Below, in pieces: positions 14,137-26,100 of a stretch of 64,000 bases of DNA. A program made the translations under genes and the position numbers. Origin of the DNA: Rostratula benghalensis (lineage: Eukaryota > Chordata > Aves > Charadriiformes > Rostratulidae). Below the pieces are notes generated by a model, which was not told the origin of the DNA, did no database searches, and saw only the letters and a list, made by a program, of their open reading frames with translations. The stretch lies in the NCBI GenBank assembly GCA_013399305.1, contig VXAI01000191.1, positions 63,989 through 127,988 of the forward strand, in the 5' to 3' direction. The first letter of the stretch is position 1. Each line of letters begins with the position of its first letter.

Positions 14137-14378
14137 TAAACTGGAACACAGGAGGTTCCACTTAAATATGAGAAAAAACTTCTTCACGGTGAGGGTGACG
14201 GAGCACTGGAAGGGGCTGCCCAGAGAGGTGGTGGAGTCTCCTTCTCTGGAGACGTTCAAGACCCGTCTGGACACGTTCCTCTGTGACCTGATCTAGGTGT
14301 TCCTGCTCTGGCAGGGGGATTGGACTGGATGAGCTTTCAAGGTCCCTTCCAATCCCTGATGTTCTGTGACTCTGTGAT
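14137..14378 (+). mobile_element. CR1 LINE 3' tail, well preserved
   Basis: This covers the end of CR1 in plus orientation: 'aaactggaacacaggaggtt' near the start, 'ggctgcccagagaggtggtg' in the middle, 'gcagggggattggactggat' and 'ggtcccttccaatccctgat', and the terminal 'ttctgtgactctgtgat'. It is the least decayed CR1 copy in the window and antisense to NBAS. The 5' end is truncated, as usual. Confidence 0.95.
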
Positions 14379-17300
14379 ATGTAACGTCATTACCTTAGAG
14401 ATCTCACCAATGTCGACAAAACAAGTTCAATGTTACACATAAAGGACACCATCTCTCCTTTTAAAACATCAAGCTGCAGTATCACTATTGGTTTAAACCG
14501 ACTTGACCATAAACCGATTCAAAAGAATCCTTTGTCTGCTGATTCAGCATATTTATTTCCGCCCTCCCTCCGAGATTCATTTTCACTTGGATCCATCAGG
14601 CTGATGTTTACCAGAACCAACAAAATTAAAAAGGAGGGAACAGCATGGGGGAAAGGGGAAGATTAAACCCATCAAGTGGCATTTGCTATGCATGTGTAGA
14701 AAGAGGATGGGGTGAATTGTGCTGCCCACCAGATGTTCCAGTTACTGCGTTCTGCAGGTGTTTCAGGTAACACATCTGTGAAGCCAGTTCTCAAATACAG
14801 TAGGTGCATGCACATTTACTGAAAGCTTCCAGTTTGTCATACACAGACAGGTACTATTCTGCTAAGCAGGAGGAATGGAGAATCTAAACAGTAAATTACA
14901 GTTATCTAGAATAAGTATTTCAAAAAGAAAACTAGAAAGATTGAAAGCTAGCATTTTTTTAAAGCTTTATATTACCCTTACTGCCTAATGATTAGAGAAA
15001 CTAAAAAGAGATTACAGCTCATGAGACAAATAATCATGTCAAGTTTCCACAGATTGTTTCCTTGTTCTTTTCTTAATAATTAATGATTAAAAATAAGCAA
15101 CTACTAAGAGAAACAAATATAATTAATGAAGGATTAGTCTTCCACACAGATTATATGCTATTTTATGCATGTTTTAAACAACAGAACAGGATTCAGTGTT
15201 CACCTCAAAAGCTGTAAGTATGAGCCTGGCATAATTACACTGATAAAAGCTTATTTTGGTTTCAGTTCAGGTTCAGGAAAAGTGATGCATATTTAATCAA
15301 GTTCCTCAAACCCTATAAAGCACAAAGAACACTTGAAAGGAGAATAAATTAACTTCCTCTAAATCTCTTAACCTAATTACAGTATTCGTTAAAAATACTC
15401 GATATCGTCTTATTTCTCCAGCCTTATTTTCCTCTTTGTGTTTGTACTTCCTTTAAATATCAGGAAAAGAAGAAAATATTATATTGTTGGTGCAGTCATT
15501 CAAAGCTGGAACTCAGAATGCCAAACCATCATTTCCATTAGAAATACAATGAAATCATGATATTCAAGTTACAAAATGAGTCTGTTTGACCCTTGCTTAA
15601 GTGAGACAAGATAGTAAAAAATCTGGGATTCTTTCCTTCTGAGTTCACTCCTGAGTCCAATAGAGCTGGTTTTACCTTCTTCACAAAGCAGTGGCCATTG
15701 AACAAGTACTCAACATTTCACCAAACCTTTCCTGTTTATCGCCTGGTAAATACTTCCGAAATTTCATGAAATGCTACACCCACCTGGACGCAAGTTCAGT
15801 GTTATAAACTTACAACTGCTACTTTGAAGGTTAATTGTCAAAGAAGGAATTTTCCAGCAGGATTTCTTTTAAACTATTGTATAAAATAACCACACTCAAT
15901 ACCATAACAAAGTTCCAATAAATAATCCTGAGGAGTTTTCCCTTGAAATGATACATTTACTGAAGAGCAGTTCGTCATTCCAAGTATACAGACAAAACCG
16001 GTTGTTTAATTGTAGTTTTTGCCCATTACCCCTGAAATGCAAGTATTGCATAAAATGTAGTTCATAAGTTTAATTTCTATTATGGTCTAACTTGAAGACT
16101 AACGTCTGAGCATAGGATAGAGATACATCCAATTTTATTCACAGCAACAACCCTAATACCAGCAGGTTTAAGATATACCAAACAAAACCCTTTCTTTTAT
16201 TTGCTCCTTAGAGTGATGCTACTTTATAATATTACCCTCTTACTATATTTCATAATAGGGAGAAAATTATTTTAGGTATTTTCTATTTTATTTTTATGAT
16301 AGATTTCCATTTAATGCTTTTTATCATTGTAGTAGACACACCTTCCCCCGGTCACTATCTGCTCTCTTATCATGAATTATATGAAATGATCTTCTGTTAC
16401 CCTCCAAATGGAGCAAGGGGGAATAAAATTTCTACTGATAACAACAGGTAACATCACACACCAAATGAGTGAATTTCTGAGTTTATCTGAAGCCTCCAAC
16501 TAATTCTCCCATTTTTGCCACTTCAGTTTTCTCTAGAGGGGAGACAAGCATTCCCTTCTTTACTGGAAAGTGTTGGTCATGGTCTCTGCCCCAGAACTTT
16601 AAATCACCTTGCAGACATTCCAGCCTTGCAATGCATATAAAGAACAAAATAATTCCATTCACGGAAAATTGTTGGTAAGAAGCAGAGTAGAAAGGGGAAT
16701 TTTGATAGGTTTCTCATATTCTGCATATTAACGAGACTCATTACAGTTGAAATAACTGGACTTTGTGAGCTTTATATTCAGATGCAACACAGTGCTGTAT
16801 TCCAGTCAGAACCAGCAGGACAATGATTATCTAAAGCCAAATTATTCTTCATCAAATAGACAAACCTAGACAAGAAAGCTACTATTACTTATATTGCTGT
16901 GAAAAAGCTCAACCATCATTGAGGATGCATGAACACTCTTCAACTGAGTGACAAGAGAAATCAATTTTCTGCCAAGGAGGACTGCAGACACTTTGACAGG
17001 CTGCCTTCTTTTCATCTGTGGCACTTCAATCTGCTGTAATGCACACATACAGGCTGAAGAAAAGGTAGAGCTGTAGACTATTTTCCATGCTAGACTTGTT
17101 TCTCTATTTCTGGTATGTGCATTCAGATCCCCCAGCCCAAATAATGTGCTCACATGAAATGCAGGAGAACAAGATCAATTCTCAAAGTTTTATCTATCTA
17201 AACTGGTCTTAGAAGTGATAAACAGTGTCTAGCAGCCATCTAACAGCAGAATACTCTTTCATACGTGCTGTATGTATCTTTGGAACAACTCTCGTCAGAA

Positions 17301-19402
17301 GAGAGTTTTGTATGAATCATTAAATGAGACGTATTTGTTCATTTATCACGGATGATATGTAATTACCTTCCCTCCCTCAACCCCCCAAAAAAAGTTATGT
17401 CTATGTGTGCATGTAAAAAATATTTCTACTGAAACCACAAATACTTCTACTGGAACCACTAGGTCACAGATACAATGGTATTTCATTTAGAAAATTCAGG
17501 ACATCAAAGACCCAGCTAGGAAGGGGCAACAAGCATCACTCAGTAACATCAAATCCAAGAGAGCTTCCTCAAATGAAAATAAAAAAAAAACCCTGATGAA
17601 TTAATTTCACCTGAATGCAGGGAAAAAGCTGAAAAGCTGAAGTGAATACTTTCATGCTGCTCTGAAGGAGAAAGAGACATCACAGAAGTGAAAGAGGCAT
17701 CATGGACAGAGGTTTCTTAAGAGCTCATTAATATTCTGTCAACAATGATGAAAAAAAAAAATAAAATTCTTTTCATCCTGGGAACACAAATACTGACAGA
17801 GATGTAGATGTAAAATCCCAGAACTTCATTCTCTGCTTGTCTACTTGCTGTCTTGAGAATTCCACATCTCGGCTCTAGTCCAGCAGCAATGGAGATGGAG
17901 TGTGCTGCTTGGCTGTGTTGTTCTGACACAGAACACCCAGGCAGACACATGGATTCCATTGCCCTAATGTATGGGTCAGAACCTTGGTAGGGAAGTGGAC
18001 AGGATGCTTTTCTCTGGCTACAAAAATACGTGGACTTCATGTATCCTAAACCTCGGTAAAGAACAACAGCACCTTCACAGACAAGTTTAATCCCAACAGA
18101 TCATTTTCAATGTACACTTGATCCATGGATTGTCATTTCAGTCCTCAAACCTCATCCCCTACCAATTCACCATCTTAATAAATATCCTCATTTCTACTAT
18201 AGCAGGAAAAGACTGAACCTCAAAGGACACACTCAACTAAAAGATTATTGTATTGAACTTAACGCAAGCTTTAAACTCACTAGTAACAAGATTAAGATGG
18301 TCAGCATCAACTCCATCCCACGTTCCTTTGTGTCATTCACACCTCACATGGATCTCAACAAAATTATTCAGGGACACATAAGTATAAACTGTGTGGAAGT
18401 TAGTTATTTTGCAGTTTTTGTTCTCTTAGTCTGTTTCTCTGTTATTTAAAAATAAGGGATGACTCAGTTCACTAACATTCTGTGAACAGGCTGGTTATTG
18501 GGTTTTTGGAGTGCCATGGAAAAGACAATTGCTGAGGTCTGAAGCTGTGAATCCCAGAAAAAGATGGAGACAAAGCCTTGCTTCTGGTATGAAGTGTGGG
18601 ATTGTTTGTAGTATGATGGCACTAGTAACAGGAAGAAACAGTAGTGATGACAACACTGAAAGAGTTGAGAAAAACAACCCCCTTCCTCACATTAGAAATC
18701 TGTTTCTCTCCAAAAAGTTAGCAGGTTGGAGTTTTTTAGCTATCATTGTTGCTTTCAAGTGCTGTAGGAAGCATAAAGCACTCACACTTCATGTTTAATC
18801 TAGGGGTAGGATGCAACATAAAGGGAGATGCAGGAAGAGCAGAAACTCTAAAAAGCATCCTTTATGTGAACAAAGAACAAAAATTTATGGCCTATGTTGT
18901 AATCACAAACACATTTTTCAAAACCTTGCAAATAAGAAGTATTGGAAAACAAAAAAAAACCCAAAAAAATCCCAAAACCACCAGCTCCCAGAAATACCCC
19001 ATCACGTTATTCCAAAGATGGAAATTGTAATTCTTCCTGTAGGATTAGCTGTTGTGGCAGCAATCCTTTCTAGATCTCTGCTGAACAAATATACTCATGA
19101 GCCCTTCTTTTTATACCAACCCTTTCCAACAAATGTGTCTTTTGACATAATTCAATAAGCGCAAACACGCACAATGGAACAATATTGTAAAGCCACAGTT
19201 TTTAGCCTAAAAACTCCCTCTAGTGAGTAAGTTGAGTTCAGTGGTTTGTCTGGTTTTTTCAGGCTGCCCAGGCTTCCCAAACTCAGAAAATTAACTGTCT
19301 TATCTGAATATGTAGTTACAGGTAAAGAGGAGCATAAATTATCTAAGAACTCATTTCTTGTTACTGCAAAATCCACACATTCAAAGCAAACAAGTACTCA
19401 TT

Positions 19403-19499
19403 AAAAAACCAAACTAACAACAACAACAACAAAAACCCCCAAAAAACCCCAACACATAAACAAACAAAAATCCACATCAAACCAACCAGCCAAAAAGAA
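19403..19499. repeat. A/C-rich tract with (CAA)n core
   Basis: It contains 'aacaacaacaacaacaaaaa' followed by C runs and more A/C sequence, for almost 100 bases with nearly no G or T. It sits only about 55 bases from the donor of exon K, so the RNA is U/G-rich just downstream of that splice site. Confidence 0.8.
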
Positions 19500-19553
19500 A
19501 CTTCAAAGAAATGGAAGAAAAGCTGTTGGGCTTAACTGTGGCAGTGTACTTAC

Positions 19554-19756
19554 CTTAATGTGCACACCATTTTTTTAATGGCACACTCAACAATGTCCTT
19601 TGGAGAAAGGCCAAGATCTCCAACAGCCACTTCTAACAACTGTTGGATCATCTCCAGGGGTTGACCATCTAAACACATAGCTACTGCTTGGTCATGGATT
19701 TTTCCTTTCTCTGACCTTGACAAATCATACAAATAACCATACTTCTGTAGTGTATC
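19554..19756 (-). CDS. NBAS: NBAS coding exon K (67 codons plus two bases)
   Basis: This exon encodes DTLQKYGYLYDLSRSEKGKI, HDQAVAMCLDGQPLEMIQQL, LEVAVGDLGLSPKDIVECAI and KKMVCTL, residues 590-656 plus part of a Ser. YDLSRSEK.KIHD.AVA.CLDGQPL.MIQQLLEVAVG is among the strongest NBAS matches in the window. The acceptor is TGTTCACAG before GAT and the donor is TTAAG followed by GTAAGT. The split Ser codon is AG + T from exon L. The Met at the start of the open frame is internal; the true exon begins eight codons earlier. Confidence 0.97.
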
Positions 19757-20004
19757 CTGTGAACAGATAATTTTGGAACATGAATCAGTGTACTCTTTAT
19801 TTACAGGAATGTATCATTCAGAGTCTTTCTTTCTACCAAGATTTATTATGTTCTATGGAAAAGACTGATGGAATTGAATTTTCAAAGACCAAGTCAACAA
19901 AAAACAAATCTACAAAACATTAATAAAATATGACAGAAGATTGATATCCGTTCACTGTTAGTCATGGCAAGACTCAAAACAAGCACCTGGGCAGTAATCA
20001 TTAC
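19757..20004 (-). other. NBAS: short intron between NBAS exons J and K (248 bp)
   Basis: A compact GT-AG intron with donor GTAATG and acceptor TCTGTTCACAG. Nothing else is seen. Confidence 0.88.
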
Positions 20005-20223
20005 CTGTTCGCTGTTTTTCAAGTAAGTGATAAAACTGTGAGTGAGTGTTTCCAGATGAGCAAGAGATTGCTGCAAATGATTCAGAGTTTCTTCATAAGC
20101 AACAGATGGATTTTCAGAATCTTCCATGTCATTTTCAGAAGTTTTTCTCCTTGATTTTTCAGAAAGATGTTTTACTGCCTTAATAGCCTTCTTTGTCACA
20201 TCTATCCTGGTTTCAACTGGCAG
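20005..20223 (-). CDS. NBAS: NBAS coding exon J (73 codons)
   Basis: This exon encodes LPVETRIDVTKKAIKAVKHL, then the charged linker SEKSRRKTSENDMEDSENPS, then VAYEETLNHLQQSLAHLETL and THSFITYLKNSEQ (residues 517-589), phase 0 at both ends. TLNHL..SLAHLETL.HSFI..LKNSEQ is diagnostic of NBAS. The acceptor is CTTTTTCAG before CTG; the donor is CAG followed by GTAATG. The acidic/basic linker is the most divergent part and probably a surface loop between helices. By rough counting from the protein end, this exon should hold the residue equivalent to human Arg1914, changed in SOPH syndrome. Confidence 0.96.
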
Positions 20224-22157
20224 CTGAAAAAGATTACTCAATGTTTAATAATTCATCATCTGTAACTAGTTTGTATTACAGCAGTGCCTAGAGGTCAAGT
20301 GGCTCCACTGTTATGCAGGACAGCATAAAACTAAATCAAGTATTTCATGAAAAGCAATGTTATTTCTTATTAGTAATTTATTTTTAAAGGATCAGAATTC
20401 CATTGCTTCCTCATTCTGTCCTGTCTTTTCTTGACATTGAATCTCATTAATATTAAACCATGTGAAAAACACTTTGCCTGTTTATATTAATTATTTTTGT
20501 AGAATGCCACCTTTTAATCACTGTTTTTTATTCTTCATTGAGAGACTTTTGGGGATCATTTTATAAGATTTAATTGAAAATCCTAAATGATGAAAATTAA
20601 CCTTAAGGTTAGTTTCGTTAGGTTTAGACTACTTGTATAAAATGTACCCCTAAGACTATAATTTTAAGCAAAAAAATAGCAAGTCTACAACTTTTAAATC
20701 AATCCATCTAAACCACAAGTTACAGAAAATGGCAAGTTACAATTAGATTTATCTAGCCAGTGAACTAAAAAAGAAAGTCTGGATTGTTTGTTGGGTTTTT
20801 TCCCCCCATTAAATTTCTCACAGAGTTTATACTTCCTAAATGTAGAGTAATACATACACTGAATGAAGTTTTCCCCTGCTCTCACATTTAGCCTATGAAA
20901 GGGTCATCACAGTGCATCCAAACGGAATTTAGGAATTCAGAACAGAGCCTGGACAATTACCAGAGACTACCAGATTTCCAGAAACCAATATTACTTTGAG
21001 AAGGGATATAGGAGCAAATTGCTTTTAAGTCAATAAAAACATAACTTCAGCTCCAAGTCCAAAACAAAGTCTGAAATATGATTTTAAAAATTCATGCATA
21101 GCTTGTTAGTTTATAACTTCAAGTTCAGTTTTAAGGCTGCTTGTGAAATACTTTCTAATGCGTGGGGGATCTCAGCCTAAACCCACAGCATCAGGTACTT
21201 TTAATATCAGGTGATTTATTAACTGGAATAGAGGACAAAAACATCCAAACAACTTGAACTTTCAAGTAGGAAAGAGACTGAAATAGCACAGAAAGAAGAA
21301 AATTAAACTGCCATTGCATTTTTCATAAGGAAGTCAAATTGATGTTTACATCATGAATTAAGCTACCTCCTTGTAAAGACAGAGAAAGCTTGATAAGGAT
21401 TATGTAGCAGAAGTTTATGTATTTAAATTATTGCCCCCCTCCAAAAAAACCCAAACCAAACCCAAGCAACAACACAGAGTGAAAGATGTTAGGATTGCTC
21501 CTAACAAACCATTTTTTAACAGACCAATTGTTCCTCCTAAACAATGTAAGTATTCCATCTAACTGTTATAGCCTAGAGAACAGTGTGAATATACTGCTTG
21601 TTTAGAAGTCATGGTGCCATAAGCATGCACAGAATAGAACATTAAAAAAGAGAATACTAGTTCTTCCAAAAACTATTTTAATTTTGCATTCATATGTGCA
21701 TAGTGCCAAAATGCAGCAGTACCAACACATCCTTTCTGTGGTTATTTTATGCCAAAACACAAATGTCTATCCTCCGTACTTGCATATGAAGAGAAGTTTT
21801 ATTGTTTTGTTTTAAGAAGCTTTTACAGCTTCTTAATTCTATAGGCTATAATGTGTAATGCAAAATCCTAAAAATCTGTTTTATTTCATTATCAGACCAA
21901 GGAACATCACATACTACTTCATCTCAATAGATTTCACTCCTCAGGGTAATAATTTATCTCATCTCAGAAGCCAAGTTTATTAAGAAATACTTATGTATTC
22001 TGAAGGAAGTATTGTATAAGTAGCATTCACTTGCACATGAGAATATTGACCCTGCCATTCTTATTGCCAGTGATTAGCACACAGCTCTTAGATGATGGCC
22101 ACAGCTCGCCTCTTTTTAATGCCACAGCATTAAACACAGCTGGGATCCCAGCAACAC

Positions 22158-22330
22158 TGAAACACAGAATGGTTGAGGTCAGAAGGGACCTCTTTAGAGC
22201 ATCTGATTGAAACCCCCTGCCACCTTAGAGCCAGCTTAGGACCATGTCCAGGTGGATTTTTTAAATCTCCAACATGGAAGACCAAAACTAAGTGATGCAG
22301 AAACAGTCACTCACCACCTCTCTCAAGCAG
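22158..22330 (-). mobile_element. CR1 LINE 3' fragment, minus orientation
   Basis: It starts with 'acacagaatggttgaggtca' and then 'gaagggacctctttagagca', the reverse complement of the CR1 terminus, and continues through 'gaccatgtccaggtgg'. It is the same strand sense as NBAS and decays toward 22330. It directly abuts the LTR-like repeat. Confidence 0.87.
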
Positions 22331-22384
22331 ACCAATAGAAGCCAACCTCCAAGCAACAATCATCTCTGAAGACACCCTCCAACC

Positions 22385-22685
22385 CTCTCTTTGTTACTAC
22401 TGAGTATGACATTATGTGGCACAAAACACCCCTTGGGCCAATCTAGGTCCTGGCTGTGTCCCCTCCCCACTTTTTGCCTACCTGCAGTCTACTCAGGGCT
22501 GGGGTGTTGAAAAAAAGAGAAAGCCTTGATGCTGTGCTAGCAGTGCTCAGCAATAGCCAAAAAAAAAAATAAAAAAAATAAAATTGGTGGCAATAGCCAT
22601 CAACACTTGGTTAGAAACACAAAGCACAGGCCCATTGGGACTGTTACGAAGAAAGACAACTCCATCCCTGCCAGACCTAGTACTG
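22385..22685 (+). mobile_element. LTR-like avian interspersed repeat, degraded
   Basis: The region contains the ordered blocks 'gagtatgacattatgtggca', 'cctggctgtgtcccctcccc', 'gtgctcagcaatagccaaaa' and 'agaaagacaactccatccct'. This order resembles a repeat common in bird genomes that I believe derives from an endogenous-retrovirus LTR, but the family name needs a repeat library. An A-rich stretch at 22559-22583 interrupts it. No coding remnant is attached. Confidence 0.5.
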
Positions 22686-23100
22686 TTCATCTGGAGAGCA
22701 CGGTAAAAGTTCTTATGCATGTAAGGAACCAGTTAAAGGCAAAGACATTATTCACGAAGTTTCCTATTATGCAGTCTTGAAGCAGATTTAGTTCAAATAA
22801 CTATATTAATGGGGAGGCACAACAAGGTATCTAAAAGTGTAGTGATATCAGAAAAAAGAGGTATTGTCAATACCCATGAAGAAAAAAAGGTTCAGACAAC
22901 ATAAACCAACTGAACTGAAGCACAATGATAAAAAGAAGGCAAGTAATTCAAAAGGTAACATCTGAACGCAGTCATGCTATGTAAGAACAATATTAACACA
23001 CTTCTTGTATATCTTCAGGCAAAGTCATGCCCTGTCTTTCTCCTTAGCATTTTATACAACACTAAGAATTCAATCAGTCAGACATTACTTGGAGCTTTTC

Positions 23101-23122
23101 TTTTTTTTTTTTTTTTTTTTTT
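23101..23122. repeat. poly-T tract (22 bases)
   Basis: A homopolymer run in the 7.8 kb intron. It could be an antisense poly-A of a decayed retrocopy, but no source sequence is recognised next to it. Confidence 0.85.
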
Positions 23123-26100
23123 AACTGAGCTTTTAATACAGTTTTTAAAAATGCCAATTAAATCATTAAAAATCATTAAAATTGAAAGAGAAAATAACAC
23201 AGGCTAATACCCAGTTGTAACTAGTTCCCATTCCTCACCCATTTGTTGAGTGGTCAAAAAGTGGACATTATATTCCCGCTTAAGTGAAGAAAATGGTCAA
23301 AACAGCATTGCCAACTTTGGAAAACAAAAGTCAACCTTTCAATTAAAAGCATTAAGTAGCAAGCAGAGTTCTTCCTTTGCATCAGAAGTTGGAAAAGAAG
23401 TTATAAAGAATAGCATAGTAAACAAAAAATATCATCAGCCATAGTTTGAATGAATGTGGTGGACCCTATGTAAGGCTGTGAGGAAGAGGCTTTGTAAGGA
23501 AAATTTCAACTTGCTTCTCTATACAAGACCCAGCTAATAATACCACTGCTTTTTTATTCTTCTGAGTCTATACTCAACATATTGTACCCATTCCCGTTCG
23601 TAGCATATCCTCAATTTTGAAAACACAGCAACTTAAAAAGTAATTGTTTTTATTGCAGGTTTCGTTTTTTGGTTTTGTTGTGTTTGGCTATTATTTTTTT
23701 TCAGAGTACTGTTGATCAACAAATATCAAGGCAATGACCTATGAGATCTGAAACAGATGTTTCTTTGAAGACATAATTGATTATCTAGCACAAGGAGCAA
23801 AATGCTGGCAACAAATGGAAAAAAAAACTACCCAAAATGCTTCACATGGATCACAGATGGGAATAAACAGGAAATCATCAAGATAAAAAAGTTTATATGA
23901 TCATTACTATAATTAAGAATCTATGAAGTCAACATGATTTAGAAGCAGAGTTGCTGAAAGAAATAATAACAGAATCAAAACAGATGCAAAAATGTAAGAG
24001 TGGTTCCACTGAGTATTTGGAATATCTCCCCTTTAGGAAGAAATCTGCTCCATACATGCAAATAGCCCAGGCTTACCAATCCCGAGGTGGACTGAATAAA
24101 TTTTAGGCAAAAAGACCTTAACAGTTATTAAGAATTAAAAGCATTTCCGAGTGGAAGTGCCACAGGCAGGAACCCTCTCACTGCTTGCAGCAGTGAGCTG
24201 CTGTGGTCAAAGGATCAATACTTCAGTTCCATCAGTGTCTGAGGAGGGTACTGACAAAGAGTAAGGGACTTCACCTATTTCATTTACCACAAACACAACA
24301 GGAATATTGCATCCATCTCTCTCTATTTCAATTGCTGACAGGCGCCAAGGTTAAGTGGCCTCTGTTGAATGTCTGACTGTGAAACTGATGATTACCTCTT
24401 TACTATAGCAGAAAAAAGGTCTATTTTGTCTCAAATCTAGACAAATGCAGTTTAGCAAAGAAAGGCATTTTTAAAAAATAAATAGAGAATAATTAGCCAC
24501 TAGAGCAATCAAGGCTTATTTTGGATTCACGAGTCACCATTAATCCTGCAAAAAACTGTAAAACATCTCCTATAGCACACATTGCAGATCAAAATATCAA
24601 AAAGCTCTTACATTTGGGGAAGCAGTCTCATTTGTCTCATACTGAATATCCAGTATATTAACCATGTTACTTTGGGTCTATGATTTATTAAGTCCCACTA
24701 TGATGCACCTCTGCTCACACAGTTGCCATCACCCAGTGTCACCACTTATCTGAACCCTTAAGGTTAGGGAACTGAACCTCATCTTCCAGGTGGTAACTCA
24801 TTTCTACACACTGCAAGAAACATTGGAGAAAAGAATCACTCAGAGGTAAGAGCACCTAAAACCGGGTCACTAAACTGTATGTCAGCATAACAATGGTAGT
24901 TGCCCTTTCACAAGTGCAAACTCCCCATCCATTGCTCCAATGTGGACATTCTCTCAACTCCTTTGCCCAGTCAAACACCCACCTTTCCATTCAGTCACCA
25001 CTGGCCCAACTCATCAGAAAGGTAATTATCCTTTAATTTTCAATACCACCTCCTTTCTCTCAGATGTCCTTTTACTAGTAGCACAGAAGGAGCAATAAAG
25101 CGGTTAGCATCTACAGCATCCTCACACAACGCAAATACAAACTACTTCTCTATGTGACCAGGATGAAGGTTTTGTAATAAATCAGACTCCAGCTGTCCTC
25201 TAGTCTCTACCAATTCATGTGACATTACACAGAAATGAAGTGGCTTATGCTAAAACATGAGATTTTAAAACATAAGGTAAAAAAGAAGAGCCAGTGGAAG
25301 GGGACAGGAGAAGAACAGAGACCCTGTCAAAGCCCAGCGCTTTCTGTCTGTCTCAGTAATAATGAGAAGTTGCAGAAGTCAGCACTAAATCCCAGCGTTT
25401 TCATTTCCTTTTGTACAGTTATGTATTCTGCTCCCAGGTTCTCCATCATACAAGAGACACAGAAGTAGAAGAGGTAGAAGAGGTTTTCTGTTGCTTTGCT
25501 GGCCTGTCACCTCCTCCTCCTTACTACTGTTAATATATAGAAACAGCAGGGGGGATTCCAATGGCTGCTTCCTAGTTCCCACGTGGTGACAACAGCAATG
25601 GTACCCTTGAAGTTCAGCTCACATAGCCTCCACTGCTATGCAGTCTACATCCCGTTTCTCCTCATCACTCAAGACTTTTCTTCATCATTTCTGATCAAGT
25701 GGGCTTTTACATGATGGTGCTGTTCCATGATAACAATGGAGGGCTCTTCATAACCTCCCTGGAGTATTTTCTCTCCTTTCTTCCCTTCCCCTTTTGAAAT
25801 GTGTGCATGCAGCAGTTGTTTTTGGGTTTGGTTGTTTCTTTTTTTATTTTGTTTTACAGAGGGAGAAGGAGCAAATTCACCTCTCAGCACTCCTAAAGCA
25901 ACCCGTTAACACTACCTCACTTTAAGCTTCCTGTCAGGGTCCACTTAAAAGAAATCCACCAATTTTCTGTATGTGAGAAAACTCAGCTGTCTCAGTGACA
26001 GAGTATGAGTGACAAATTATTTCATGGTAATGACCATGGGGTTTTTTCAGCCCTTCACATCTATTAAGTATCAGTGCTTCCATGAAAATAGAGAAATGTG

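Larger units (their letters stand above)
13862..19553 (-). other. NBAS: intron between NBAS exons K and L (5.7 kb)
   Basis: The donor is GTAAGT and the acceptor CCCTTAACAG. It contains a CR1 tail at 14137-14378 and A/C-rich tracts at 19403-19499 and near 18948-18985. Open frames around 17717-18040 and 18495-19158 have no recognisable family. Confidence 0.85.

Noticed and set aside
17595..17625. Possible C/D-box-like pair (TGATGAA ... CTGA) suggesting an intronic snoRNA.
   Set aside because: The boxes are too close for a guide snoRNA and no terminal stem was seen.
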